In this document: positions 15,672 through 25,300 of the stretch, in pieces | Position numbering within the stretch: the stretch's first letter is position 1 | Layout: each line of letters opens with the position of its first letter | NCBI RefSeq assembly: GCF_014873495.1 | Contig: NZ_JADBGF010000001.1 | Location: 4,278,001 to 4,342,000, forward strand | Direction: 5' to 3' | DNA from: Streptomyces stelliscabiei | GTDB taxonomy: Bacteria; Actinomycetota; Actinomycetes; Streptomycetales; Streptomycetaceae | Length of the DNA: 64,000 nucleotides | Translations under genes and position numbers: made by a program | The notes under the pieces: model-generated | Database searches by the model: none | Seen by the model: the letters and a program-made list of their open reading frames with translations, nothing else | Told to the model about the DNA's origin: nothing

Positions 15672-16562
15672 TCAGGCGGCGGCGCCGCGGCCGACCATCA
15701 GGCGCGGCAGCAGACGGAAGCCGATACCGCCGGCGATCATCGTGGCGGCGCCGATCACCAGGAACGCCGTCTCGGTGGCACCGGTCTCGGCCAGCTCGCC
15801 GGTTCCGGCGCCCTGGGCCTCGGTCTCCGAGCCGGTGTCCGTGAGGGCCGAGGAGCCCTCCTGCTGGACGGCCTCGTCGTTGCCACCGTCGGGGTCGGTG
15901 CCACCGGAGGTGGAGCCGCCGTCGGAGGAACCACCGGAGGTGGAGCCGCCGTCGGTCGAGCCGCCGGAGGACGAGCCACCGGAGGACGAACCGTTGGAGG
16001 ACGAGCCACCGGAGGACGAACCACCGGAGGACGAACCGTTCGAGCTCGAACCGTTGGAGGACGAACCGTTGGAGGACGAGCCACCGTCGGTGGTGGTGCC
16101 ACCGTCGGTCGTCGTCCCGCCGTCGGTCGTGGTGCCGCCGTCGGTGGTGGTGCCGCCGTCGGTCGTGGTGCCACCGTCCGTGGTGGTCCCGCCGTCGGTC
16201 GTCGTCCCGCCGTCGGTGGTGGTGCCGCCGTCGGTCGTGGTGCCACCGTCCGTGGTGGTCCCGCCGTCCGTGGTGGTCCCGCCGTCCGTCGTCGTCCCAC
16301 CGTCCGTGGTGGTGCCACCGTCGGTCGTGGTCCCGCCGTCGGTCGTGGTGCCCTCGGACGCGCCGATGCTGGTGCCCTCGGTGTCGTTGCCGGTCTGGAC
16401 CGAGACATCGGCGTCGACGGAACCACCGTCGTCGGTGCTGACATTGACGCCGACACCGAGGTCCAGCGCGGAAGCGGCGCCCGCGGCGGTCAGCGACGCG
16501 CCGGCGGCGATCACGGCACCGGCGGCTATTCGCGCCACACGGATCCGCGTCTTCTTCGTCAT
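15672..16562 (-). CDS. sortase-anchored Thr/Ser/Gly repeat surface protein (LAETG)
   Basis: 296 aa. A signal peptide (MTKKTRIRVARIAAGAVIAAGASLTAAGAASA) leads to a short acidic domain, then about 15 copies of a TTTDGG hexapeptide, a Ser/Gly/Asn-rich stretch (SSSNG/SSSGG), a Glu/Gln-rich linker, and the C-terminal sorting signal LAETG followed by a hydrophobic helix and RLLPRLMVGR. LAxTG is the motif used by class E sortases of Streptomyces. The repeat region should be an extended wall-spanning stalk; the small N-terminal domain is not recognised. No sortase gene is in this window. A GGGGGTAG site precedes the ATG. Confidence 0.85.
   Translation of the reverse strand: MTKKTRIRVARIAAGAVIAAGASLTAAGAASALDLGVGVNVSTDDGGSVDADVSVQTGNDTEGTSIGASEGTTTDGGTTTDGGTTTDGGTTTDGGTTTDGGTTTDGGTTTDGGTTTDGGTTTDGGTTTDGGTTTDGGTTTDGGTTTDGGTTTDGGTTTDGGSSSNGSSSNGSSSNGSSSGGSSSGGSSSNGSSSGGSSSGGSTDGGSTSGGSSDGGSTSGGTDPDGGNDEAVQQEGSSALTDTGSETEAQGAGTGELAETGATETAFLVIGAATMIAGGIGFRLLPRLMVGRGAAA
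16082..16350. repeat. 18-base tandem repeat array coding for TTTDGG units
   Basis: About 15 head-to-tail 18-base units of the type CCGTCGGTCGTGGTGCCG with synonymous changes (GTC/GTG, TCG/TCC). The codon-level variation points to an array that is old enough to have diverged but remains prone to slippage and length variation. Confidence 0.9.
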
Positions 16563-16870
16563 ATGGCTGCTACCCCCAGTAGCTATCAGTAGATGGAGCA
16601 GCGCCCGGGGCCGCGATCAACGGGAGCAGTCGGTTGGATCGAAGTCCCCCGGTTCACATGCACCCCAGTAATGCGCATGCCATACGCCAGACTTCCCAGT
16701 TTTCGCAGCAACGTCAAGGTCGTTGCGCGCGCGATGTCCCGTTCATCGCTTTTGGTCACGACAACGACATGTGAGTGTGACGTAATACCCAGACATCCCC
16801 CCACACACAAGACAACTGCCTTCCGATGGAAGGCAGTTGCCTTGTCGACATAGCGCTGTATCGGGACGCC
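16563..16870. other. intergenic region between surface protein gene and prfB
   Basis: About 300 bases with no supported gene. It holds the promoter of the surface protein gene (relatively AT-rich around 16640-16760) and, at its right end, the prfB terminator. I could not assign a clean -10/-35 pair. Confidence 0.5.
16813..16839 (-). terminator. prfB terminator
   Basis: Inverted repeat CAACTGCCTTCC / GGAAGGCAGTTG with a three-base loop (12-base stem), about 30 bases after the prfB stop; on the minus strand it is followed by a T-rich run. Confidence 0.85.
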
Positions 16871-17977
16871 CTACTTCTCCTGCTGCTTGCGCCAGCGAAT
16901 TCCGGCCTCCAGGAAGCCTTCGATCTCGCCGTTGAACACGGCCTCCGGGTTGCCGACTTCGTACTCGGTGCGGAGGTCCTTGACCATCTGGTACGGGTGC
17001 AGGACGTACGAACGCATCTGGTTGCCCCAGGAGTTGCCGCCGTCGCCCTTGAGCGCGTCCATCCTGGCCTGCTCCTCCTGCCGGCGCCGGTCGAGGAGCT
17101 TGGCCTGGAGCACGTTCATCGCGGACGCCTTGTTCTGGATCTGCGAACGCTCGTTCTGGCAGGAGACCACGATGCCGGTGGGGAGGTGGGTCAGCCGCAC
17201 CGCGGAGTCGGTGGTGTTGACGCCCTGGCCGCCGGGTCCGGACGAGCGGTAGACGTCGACGCGCAGCTCGGACTCGTCGATCTCGATGTGGTCCGTCTGC
17301 TCGACCACGGGCAGCACCTCGACACCGGCGAAGGAGGTCTGCCGCCGCCCCTGGTTGTCGAAGGGCGAGATACGCACGAGCCGGTGCGTGCCCTGCTCCA
17401 CGGAGAGCGTGCCGTACGCGTACGGCACCTGCACGGCGAAGGTGGTCGACTTGATGCCGGCCTCCTCCGCGTACGAGGTCTCGTAGATCTCGGTCTTGTA
17501 GCCCTTCTGCTCCGCCCAGCGCAGGTACATCCGCTGCAACTTCTCGGCGAAGTCGGCCGCGTCCACGCCACCGGCCTCGGCGCGGATGTTGACGAGCGCC
17601 TCGCGGGAGTCGTACTCGCCGGACAGGAGGGTACGGACCTCCATCTCGTCCAGCGCCTTCTTGACGGAGGTCAGCTCGGACTCCGCCTCGGCGCGGGTGT
17701 CCGGGTCGTCCTCCTCCTCGGCCATCTCGAAGAGGACACCGAGGTCGTCGATGCGACCGCGCAGCGCCTCCGCCTTCCTGACCTCGGCCTGGAGGTGGGA
17801 GAGCTTGCTGGTGATCTTCTGCGCCTCGTCCGGGTTGTCCCACAGGGACGGCGCGGCCGCCTGCTCCTCGAGCACGGCGATGTCTGCCCTCAGCTTGTCG
17901 AGGTCCAAAACGGCCTCGATCGACTCCATGGTCGAGGAGAGGGACTTCAGCTCTTCGGATACATCGACGACTGCCAC
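16871..17977 (-). CDS. prfB: peptide chain release factor 2 (RF2)
   Basis: 368 aa. Contains the GGQ peptidyl-tRNA hydrolysis motif (SSGPGGQGVNTTDSAVR) and the SPF tripeptide that reads UGA/UAA stops (VRISPFDNQ), separating it from RF1 (PxT). The reading frame is continuous: the programmed +1 frameshift of many prfB genes is absent. The start is GTG, preceded by GGCTGGGGTC. TGA is the dominant stop codon in this window, so RF2 is a heavily used factor. Confidence 0.97.
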   Translation of the reverse strand: MAVVDVSEELKSLSSTMESIEAVLDLDKLRADIAVLEEQAAAPSLWDNPDEAQKITSKLSHLQAEVRKAEALRGRIDDLGVLFEMAEEEDDPDTRAEAESELTSVKKALDEMEVRTLLSGEYDSREALVNIRAEAGGVDAADFAEKLQRMYLRWAEQKGYKTEIYETSYAEEAGIKSTTFAVQVPYAYGTLSVEQGTHRLVRISPFDNQGRRQTSFAGVEVLPVVEQTDHIEIDESELRVDVYRSSGPGGQGVNTTDSAVRLTHLPTGIVVSCQNERSQIQNKASAMNVLQAKLLDRRRQEEQARMDALKGDGGNSWGNQMRSYVLHPYQMVKDLRTEYEVGNPEAVFNGEIEGFLEAGIRWRKQQEK

Positions 17978-18386
17978 GACCCCAGCCTAACGGCTCCGCC
18001 GGGTGAGCCATGCGGGTGTGCGCCCGGCGCCGGTCCTCGGCCGGGGCGGCGGCGGGCTCGTTCCTGGGCCGCGGGTGAGTGGGGGCCGGTCGCACAGTTC
18101 CCCGCGCCCCTGAAAAGCAGGGGCTGCGCCCCGTACTTCCATCCCACCGAGCCCCGCCCTTCCGGACCCGCCGAGCCGTCGCCCTGCGGGCCCGCGGGGC
18201 CGTCGACTCTCAGACCCACGGGGGCTTCGCCTTTTAGACCCGCAGGGCTTTCGCCTCTCGGGCCCGCGAGGCCGACGTTCTTCGGCCCGCAGGGCCGGCT
18301 TTCAGGGGTGTGGGGAACTGCGCGGGACGACCCGCCGGGCGCGCGGCCGGCATTCCGCACGCGCCCCGAGCCATCGGGCTGCCCGG
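17978..18386. other. prfB/pkaB intergenic region with compound repeat element
   Basis: No gene is supported over about 400 bases. Most of it is a structured repeat: imperfect inverted arms at 18091-18112 and 18303-18324 enclosing six tandem 24-base units, described separately. Confidence 0.6.
18163..18306. repeat. six tandem 24-base repeats between inverted arms
   Basis: Six degenerate 24-base units begin at 18163, 18187, 18211, 18235, 18259 and 18283, each with a core like GGGCCCGCGGGGCCGTCG. They are flanked by inverted copies of the dispersed AGGGGCGCGGGGAACTGCGC element, giving one compound structure of about 240 bases. Confidence 0.8.
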
Positions 18387-19625
18387 TCAGGGGTTGCCCG
18401 GGGCCGAGTTCTTCGTGTCGGACGGGGGGCCGGTGCCCTCGTCCCCGGAGGTCGCCGCCCATGCCCCCACCCCGACCGCCGCGATGAGTGCCACCGCCGC
18501 CGCGCCCAGCGTGATCCGGCGCCGCCGCACCGTACTCCCCCGGTTCCGTGCGGACCCCGGCCGGGGCGCCCCCGCCGCGCGAGGCACCCGCGCGGTCCCC
18601 CGCGCACCGCCGGCCAGTTCGTCCGGCCCCGGTACCCGCATCGACGTGTGGGTGTCGCGGTTGGAGTCGGGCTTGGCCCCCGGCACCAGCGGCACCGCCC
18701 CCCGCCGTACCCGCTCGCGGGGCGCCTCGGCCTCGGCGGGCGCCTCCTCGTACCCGTCGCCGGACTCCGTCCCGGGCTCGTCGACGTCCAGCGGCGGCAT
18801 CCCCGCCAGCAGCGGCAGCTGCTCCCGCAGCCGCGCGGCCAGCTCGGACGCGCGCAGCCGCGAGGCCGGCGCCTTGGCGAGGCACTGCACGAGCAGCTGC
18901 CACAGCTCCTCGGGGATACCGGGCAGCGGGACGACCGTCTCGGTGACATGGCGGCGCAGCACGGCGCCGGGGTGCCCGCCACCGAACGGCGTGAAGCCCG
19001 CCAGCAGCTCGTACAGCACGGTCGCGAGGGCGTAGATGTCCACCGCCGCGCGGGGCGGCAGGCCCTCCACGATCTCGGGAGCGAGATAGTCGGGCGTACC
19101 GATGATCTTGGTGGCGCGGGTCCGGCGGGGGGAGTCGATCAGCTTGGCGACGCCGAAGTCGGTCAGGAGGGCCGGGTGCGCGCCGCCCGGGCCGAGCGGG
19201 CCCTGCATGTCCAGCAGCACGTTCTCCGGCTTCACGTCCCGGTGGACGACTCCGGCCGCGTGCGCCGCTGCGAGGGCGTCCGCGATGTCGGCCACTATGG
19301 CGACCGCGGCCTCGGGGGCCATGCGCCGCTCCCGGTCCAGGCGGGTGCGCAGGTCGGTGCCCCGGACGAGGTCCATGACGAGGGCGAGGTCGTTGCCGTC
19401 GACGACGAGGTCGCGTACGGAGACCACGTTCGGGTGGTCGAGGCCCAGCAGCGCGGTGCGCTCCTGGACGAAGCGGCTGACGAGTTCCTGGTCGGACGAG
19501 AGGTCCTCGCGCAGCAGCTTGACGGCGACGGGGCCGTCCGGGCCCTCACCCAGCCACACCGTGCCGGCGCTGCCCCGCCCCAGAATCTGGTTCGCGGTGT
19601 ACCGGCTTCCGATCTTCCGTCCCAA
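18387..19625 (-). CDS. pkaB: Ser/Thr protein kinase with C-terminal membrane helix (PkaB-like)
   Basis: 412 aa from a TTG start chosen because TAGGAG lies five bases upstream. The kinase domain (about 8-270) has the P-loop GRGSAG, Lys 36 in VAVK, HRDVKPEN, TDFGVAK and the GTPDYLAPE activation segment. A Pro/Ala/Arg-rich juxtamembrane region follows, then a helix near residue 380-400 and a short extracytoplasmic tail. It lies in tandem with a second kinase (pkaA-like) and prfB. The name rests on remembered gene order in S. coelicolor. Confidence 0.88.
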   Translation of the reverse strand: MGRKIGSRYTANQILGRGSAGTVWLGEGPDGPVAVKLLREDLSSDQELVSRFVQERTALLGLDHPNVVSVRDLVVDGNDLALVMDLVRGTDLRTRLDRERRMAPEAAVAIVADIADALAAAHAAGVVHRDVKPENVLLDMQGPLGPGGAHPALLTDFGVAKLIDSPRRTRATKIIGTPDYLAPEIVEGLPPRAAVDIYALATVLYELLAGFTPFGGGHPGAVLRRHVTETVVPLPGIPEELWQLLVQCLAKAPASRLRASELAARLREQLPLLAGMPPLDVDEPGTESGDGYEEAPAEAEAPRERVRRGAVPLVPGAKPDSNRDTHTSMRVPGPDELAGGARGTARVPRAAGAPRPGSARNRGSTVRRRRITLGAAAVALIAAVGVGAWAATSGDEGTGPPSDTKNSAPGNP

Positions 19626-20027
19626 GACTGCTCCTACAGGCCGCGTGTTGGCGACAAAGCTACGCGCCCCGGACCCCAACCTTCACCGTCGCGGCGGAAA
19701 TCACCCCTCAGATGTCGACAAGTCCCCAACGTCGGGGTGAGGGGCGGGAGGCGGGGGCGTGGTCGGGAGGCGGGGGCGTGGTCGGGGCGCGCTGTCGGGT
19801 GCGGGTCCGGTGGGACTTCTCGCGCAGTTCCCCGCGCCCCTAAAACATCAGGCCCCCACGCCCCTGAAAGCATCAGGCTCTTGCGGGCCCTGAAAGCCCA
19901 GGCCCCTGCGGGCCCTGAAAAGCATGGGGCGCAGCTTCCCGGACTTTCAGGGGCGCGGGGAACTGCGCGACCAGCCCCACCGGGCCGCAGCCGCCCAAGC
20001 ACCCGAACCCCCGAGCCATGAGGCGGC
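19626..20027. other. pkaA/pkaB intergenic region with second compound repeat
   Basis: Roughly 400 bases with no supported gene. It contains perfect 22-base inverted arms (19820-19841 and 19949-19970) enclosing degenerate 24-25-base repeats. The pkaB promoter should lie between 19626 and 19740, which is the less repetitive part. Confidence 0.6.
19820..19970. repeat. inverted arms enclosing tandem CCCTGAAAGC repeats
   Basis: TCGCGCAGTTCCCCGCGCCC... at 19820-19841 is the exact reverse complement of 19949-19970. Between them, units of the form CCCTGAAAGCNNCAGGCNCNTGCG repeat about four times at a 24-25-base period. Same architecture as the element at 18091-18324, with different unit sequence. 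Confidence 0.8.
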
Positions 20028-21764
20028 CTACTTCCCCGAGCCGTTGTCCAGCTCCCGGACCCACTTGCCCACATCGCCGACCCAGTCGGAGAGCTGGCCC
20101 CACCAGCTCTGACCGGTGCCGATCCAGCTCTGGAGGGGCGTGAACTCCCAGATCAGCCAGCCTCCGACGAGGAACAGGACGATCATGAAGAGACAGCCCT
20201 TGAGGCAGCCGAGCCCCGGGATCCTCATCGGATTGGCGCTGCGCTGACGCGGCTCGCGCGGCGGCCGGGGCTCACGCTGGGGCCGGGGCGCCGGCTGCTG
20301 GGGCTGCGGCGCGGGAGCGTACCGCTGCGGCTGCTGGCGCTGGGGCTGCGGCGGAGGCGGGGGCGCGGGGGCGTACGGCTGTTGCTGCTGCGGGTGCCCG
20401 TACCCGGCGCCCGGCCCGCCCTGGGCCCCGCGCTGCTGCCGGCGCGGCGGCTGCTGCGGAGGGCGCTGGGGCTGCTGCTGGGGCTGCTGGCGGTTGGCCT
20501 GCCGCTGGGGGCGGCGGCGCAGCGGGTCCTCACCGGGGTCGAGGTACTGCTGGATCTGGGTCTGCTCGTTGCGGTCGCGGGCCGCGCGCAGCTGGTTCTG
20601 CCAGGGGTGCGGCTCCTCCGGCGGCCGGCCGCCGGAATCGTGCGACGGCACCGGCGGCATGACGGACGTCGGGTCGGCGCCGCCGGTGTGCGGGAGCACG
20701 GTGGTGGGGTCGCCCGAGCCCGCCGGGCCGGAGGTGTGCGGGAGCACGCTGGTCGCGGCGTTCGGGTCGTACGCGCCGGCGCCGTGCGGCAGCACCTGCG
20801 TCGCGTCGGCCGAGCCGAACGGGTCCGGGGCGGCGCCCGGCACCTGCGCCGGCGCCGGGTCGGGGGCGAGGATGTGGCCCACCCCGTCGGCGGCGGCGAT
20901 CTGCATGGAGTTCGCGTGCACGCCGACGCCCTCGGCGACGATGCGCAGCGCGCGGGCGAGGTTGACGGCGCTGGGCCGCTCGTCCGGGTTCTTGCGCAGA
21001 CAGCGCTCGATGACCGTCCACAGCGGGTCGGGGACGGTGGACGGGCGGCGCGGCTCGGCGCTGAGGTGCTGGTGCAGCACTTCGAGCGCGGACTGGCCGT
21101 TGAACGGGGGGCGCCCGGTGACCAGTTCGTACATCAGGATGCCGGCGCCGTAGATGTCGACGGCGGAGGTCTGCGGCCGGCCCTCGGCGGACTCGGGGGC
21201 CACGTACGCGGGCGTGCCGACGAACTCGCTGGTCCGGGTCAGACCCGGGGAGTCGGCGAGGCGGGCGATGCCGAAGTCGGTCAGCATCGGGTGCATCTCG
21301 CCGCCGCCCTGCCTGAGCAGCACGTTGGCGGGCTTCAGATCGCGGTGGACGACGCCGTCGGCGTGGCTGGCGGCGAGCGCGTCGGCGATCTGGGCGGTGA
21401 GCAGCGACGCGCCGACGGGGGAGAACGGACCGTTCTCCCGGAGGTACCGGTGCAGGTCCGGGCCCTCGATCAGGTCCATGACCAGCGCCAGCAGATCGCC
21501 CTCGACGACGAGGTCCCGTACCCGTACGACGTTCGGGTGGGTGAGCCGGAGCAGCACGGAGCGCTCCCGCAGGAACCGCATCACGATGTCCGCGTCGCTC
21601 GCGAGCTCCTCCTTGAGGACCTTGATCGCCACGGTCTCGCCGGGGTGTCCGGGCACCGCCGCCTCGGCCCCCGCAGTCTCCCGCTGGCGGGCGCGCCAGA
21701 CAGTGCCTGTGGCGCCGCGTCCAATCGGCTCCTCAAGGAGGTACTTGCTCCCTACCGGCCGCAC
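20028..21764 (-). CDS. pkaA: Ser/Thr protein kinase with TxVLPH motifs and C-terminal membrane helix (PkaA-like)
   Basis: 578 aa from a GTG preceded by AGGGAG. Kinase domain (1-270): GRGATG (15-20), Lys 48 in VAIK, HRDLKPAN (140-147), TDFGIAR (162-168), GTPAYVAPE. The linker carries four related motifs (ATQVLPH, ATSVLPH, PTTVLPH, PTSVMP), candidate Thr phosphosites, then a long Pro/Gln-rich stretch, one membrane helix (about 520-540, CLKGCLFMIVLFLVGGWLIW) and a Trp-rich outer tail. An FHA-domain ATPase is encoded divergently next door, an obvious candidate phosphopeptide reader. No PASTA repeats. Name by synteny memory. Confidence 0.88.
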   Translation of the reverse strand: MRPVGSKYLLEEPIGRGATGTVWRARQRETAGAEAAVPGHPGETVAIKVLKEELASDADIVMRFLRERSVLLRLTHPNVVRVRDLVVEGDLLALVMDLIEGPDLHRYLRENGPFSPVGASLLTAQIADALAASHADGVVHRDLKPANVLLRQGGGEMHPMLTDFGIARLADSPGLTRTSEFVGTPAYVAPESAEGRPQTSAVDIYGAGILMYELVTGRPPFNGQSALEVLHQHLSAEPRRPSTVPDPLWTVIERCLRKNPDERPSAVNLARALRIVAEGVGVHANSMQIAAADGVGHILAPDPAPAQVPGAAPDPFGSADATQVLPHGAGAYDPNAATSVLPHTSGPAGSGDPTTVLPHTGGADPTSVMPPVPSHDSGGRPPEEPHPWQNQLRAARDRNEQTQIQQYLDPGEDPLRRRPQRQANRQQPQQQPQRPPQQPPRRQQRGAQGGPGAGYGHPQQQQPYAPAPPPPPQPQRQQPQRYAPAPQPQQPAPRPQREPRPPREPRQRSANPMRIPGLGCLKGCLFMIVLFLVGGWLIWEFTPLQSWIGTGQSWWGQLSDWVGDVGKWVRELDNGSGK

Positions 21765-22314
21765 GTCATGCGCTCCCTGTTGCTTGCTTGCCTGGTCACA
21801 CCCTGGAGTCCCGCGGGCGTTCCGACCCACTGTAGTGCGGCGGTCCGCGGTACCGGGCTGTCGTCTTCCTGACTCTTCCCGCCCGTTTTGCTGTGACTTG
21901 GTCCGACCGTTGTGTGTCGACTGCCTGTGTCCGTCTCCGCGAGTACGTACGGGTACCCGTGTGTGTTCGATGGAAAGACGCTCACGCGTGGGCGGTTGGT
22001 TGCCGCGGACGGACGAGGGCCGTTCCGGATACGGACGGAGGCGGTGGTCGATACGGACGTACGCCGCTCCAGAAACGGACGTGACCGATCTCAAGTGATC
22101 AACTAGCGGGCACTGGTCAGGCACTTTTGGGGGCAGAGCCGACCAATCAAGATCACTTGCCGGTGGGCGGCGGGCGTGTTGTCAGTGGCAGGTGCGAGGA
22201 TGCCTCCAGAACTGGCCGACGTGCCCGTGAGCGGTGGGGGAAGTCTGCGGTGGGGACCGCGCAGTCTCGTCCTCGTGGTCGCGGGTGCCCGCGCGGAAGG
22301 GACCGCTGACGGCG
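21765..22314. other. divergent promoter region, pkaA / FHA-ATPase
   Basis: 550 bases without a supported gene; the frames here have no family features and the composition is less GC-rich (about 21890-22110). It must hold both divergent promoters. CAAGTGATC at 22092-22100 and GATCACTTG at 22151-22159 form a 9-base inverted repeat 50 bases apart, which could be paired regulatory sites. Confidence 0.5.
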
Positions 22315-25300
22315 ATGCAGATCCGGCTGACCGTCGTAGACCCGCTGGGACCGACCTCCGAGCCGCGAGGACGTGCCACGGCCTGCGACGTGCTGGTCAC
22401 GGCGCCCGCCGGGACGGCTCTCGCCGCGGTGGCCTCGGGCCTCGCGTCCGCCGTCGGCGACGGCGGTGCGGAGCGGCTGGAGCGCAGCCGGGAGGCCGGC
22501 GGCGGACAGGTCGTGCTGTACGCCGGTGCCGAGCGCCTCGACACCCAGCGCTGCACTCTGGGCGAGCCGCCCCTCATCGACGGCGCCGTGCTCTCCCTCG
22601 GCACCCCCGCCGAAGCGGGCCCCGAGGTCGACGAGGCCGCCGCGCAGCTCCATGTCGTGGCCGGCCCCGACGCGGGCGGCGTCCATCTGCTGCACGGCGG
22701 AAAGATCCACATCGGCCGCTCCGCCGACGCCGACGTCCCGCTCGACGACCCGGACGTCTCCCGCCTCCACTGCGCGGTCACCCTCGCCTCCGACGGCCGT
22801 GTCTCGGTCGTCGACCTCGGCTCCACCAACGGCACCACCCTCGACGGCACCCGCGTGGGCGACCGCCCGGTACGCCTCGCCCCGGGCGCCCTGCTGCGCA
22901 TCGGCGAGTCCGCGCTCCGCCTGGCCTCGTCGTCGGGGGCGCGGGGGATCGCGACGGCACCCGACGGGGAGGGGCACGTCCGCGTGCGGGTCGGGGGCTC
23001 GGAGAGCGGTGCGGAGGCGGCGGCCGTCGCGGGCTCCCGGGCGGGAGCGGGGGCCCCACGCGGCTCCGGCCTCGGTGCCGGCGGAACGGCTCGGGGAGGT
23101 GCGGGCGGCCCGGCGGCCGAGGACGCCGCGCAGGGCCGGGCCGAGCGGCGGACGGTGCCGGGGCAGGGCGGGGTGCCCGGGATCGAGCGGACGGCGGGGG
23201 GCGCGGGGTCCGTCGCCGAGGGTCACGGAGCCGCGTCCGGTACCGGCCGGGCGCACGCGCCCGACGGCGCGACGGGCGGCGACGGGTCGGACGTTCATGG
23301 CCGCGCCGGTGACACCCGCGGGGGTCACGGAGGGCCCGGGAGGCCCGGCGGGCACGGCGGAGATCACCCCCGCGACGCCGAGGACACCCGGGGGCCCGGT
23401 GACACGCGCGCGGCCGAGGCCGCGCAGGGGCCGGCCGCCTTCCACGGCCCCGGTGATGCACCCGGGCCGGGCGGGCTCGGCGGCTCCGGTGGGCCGGGAG
23501 CTTTCGGGGACGACGACGGGACCGCCGACGAGGCCGCCGGGGCCGGCACGCGCAAAGGCACCCCCCTCCGTGGCACGGAGGTGCCGCGCGGGGTGCGCAG
23601 GCGGGGCGGATTCGGGGCCTGGGCCCGGCGGTTGACCGGCGGGCGGGGGCAGGCGGAAGCCGAGTACGACCCCTACGAGTACGACACGGAGGACGACGAG
23701 GACGAGCAGGGGGCGCTGGCCTCGGTACTCCTCTCCGGCGGGGAACGGCTGCCGGAGACCTGGCCGGACCCCGCCGCCCTGCTGCTCACCGCGCTCGGGC
23801 CGGGCGCCCGGCTGTGGGAGCGGGGGCCGGGGCACCCGGAGGCCCTGACGGTGCGGCTGGGCACGGCGGACCGGGCGGCGCCGGACGGATCGGGACTGTT
23901 GCCGGCGGTGCCGGTGACCACCGGGCTGCGCGAGGTCGGCGCGCTGGGCCTGGCCGGGCCGCGCCCCCGGCTGATGGGGCTGACCCGCGCGGTCGTGGCC
24001 CAGCTCGCCGCGCTGCACTCCCCCGACGCCCTGGAACTGGTCCTGATCAGCGCGGACCGCTCCCGCTCCGCCGAGGAACGGGCCGCCGACTGGTCCTGGC
24101 TCGGCTGGCTCCCCCATCTGCGCCCCGCCCACGGCCAGGACTGCCGCCTCCTCCTCGCCTACGACCGCGAGCAGACGACGGCCCGGCTGGACGAGCTGCT
24201 GCGCCGCGTGGAGGACCACGCGGCGGACACGGCCGGACACGCGCCCGGGAGCACCCCGGGCGCGGGCGGCGGCGGTCGTACGACCACGACCGGAGCGGGC
24301 GGCCTCGCGGGGCAGGAGGCCGAGCGCGAGGGGGCGGGCGGGGGCGGTGCCGGCCGGCGGGCCGTGCGGCGGCCCTCCTGGGCCCGGGAGGACGGCCCGG
24401 CGGACGACGACTTCACGGGGTCGTACACGGTGGTGATCGTGGACGGCGACCCCGGAGGCGCCGATGTGCGCGAGGCCGTGGTGCGGCTGGCGCACGAGGG
24501 GCCCCTCGCCGGGATCCATGTCGTGTGCCTCGCCGAGACGGAGTCCGCGTCACCCGCCTCACCGGTGACGGAGACGTACACGGCGGCCTGCGAGACCTCG
24601 CCCGCGTTCCGCGCGTGCGGGGCCGTCGCCCTGCTCAGCGGTGACGTGGCCACGGCGCTGCGACTGCTGCGGGTCGCCTCCGCCGGGTCCGGACACGGCG
24701 CGGGGAGCGGTGCGGGGGGATCGGCGACGGCCGGCTCCGGTCGTACGGGGGGCGCGCGCCCCGCGTCCGCGGCCTCCGCGTCCGTTCCGGCCGACCACGC
24801 GCGCGGTCCGCAGGCCGACGCCCCGGTGAGCCGTACGCACACCCATATCGACCTCACGGGGAGCGGGCTCTCCGGTGCCGAGGAGCGGACGCATCCCGGC
24901 ACCCAGGATCTCGCCTCCCTCACCCCGGGCGGGCCCGGGCTGCTGAACCACGGCACGGTGGCCACGCTCGACGCGGTGTCCCCGGCGTGGGCCGAGCGGT
25001 TCGCGCGGGCGCTGGCGCCGTTGCGGACGGACGGCACGGCCGGGGACCGGCAGGCGCGCGTGTCGGCGCCGCTGCCGCAGTCGGCGCGGCTGCTGGACGA
25101 GTTGGGGCTGGCGCGGGCCACACCCGCGTCGCTGATGGCCCGGTGGGCGGACGCGACCGACGACACGACGGCGCTCGGCGGACGGGCCTGGGCCGTGCTC
25201 GGCGCCGGGCCGCGCGGTCCGGTCTCCGTGGACCTCGTCGCCGAGGGCCCCCATCTGCTGATCGAGGGGCATGCCGGAAGCGGCCGTACGGAGCTGCTGC

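Noticed and set aside
16082..16350. CRISPR-like array (regular repeats)
   Set aside because: The units are contiguous 18-base coding repeats without spacers, giving a clean hexapeptide repeat.
16871..17977. Programmed frameshift in prfB
   Set aside because: The frame is continuous from the GTG start through the SPF and GGQ motifs, with no early TGA.
21893..22106. Short open frames upstream of the FHA-ATPase gene
   Set aside because: No ribosome sites, no conserved features and low-GC composition unlike genes here.
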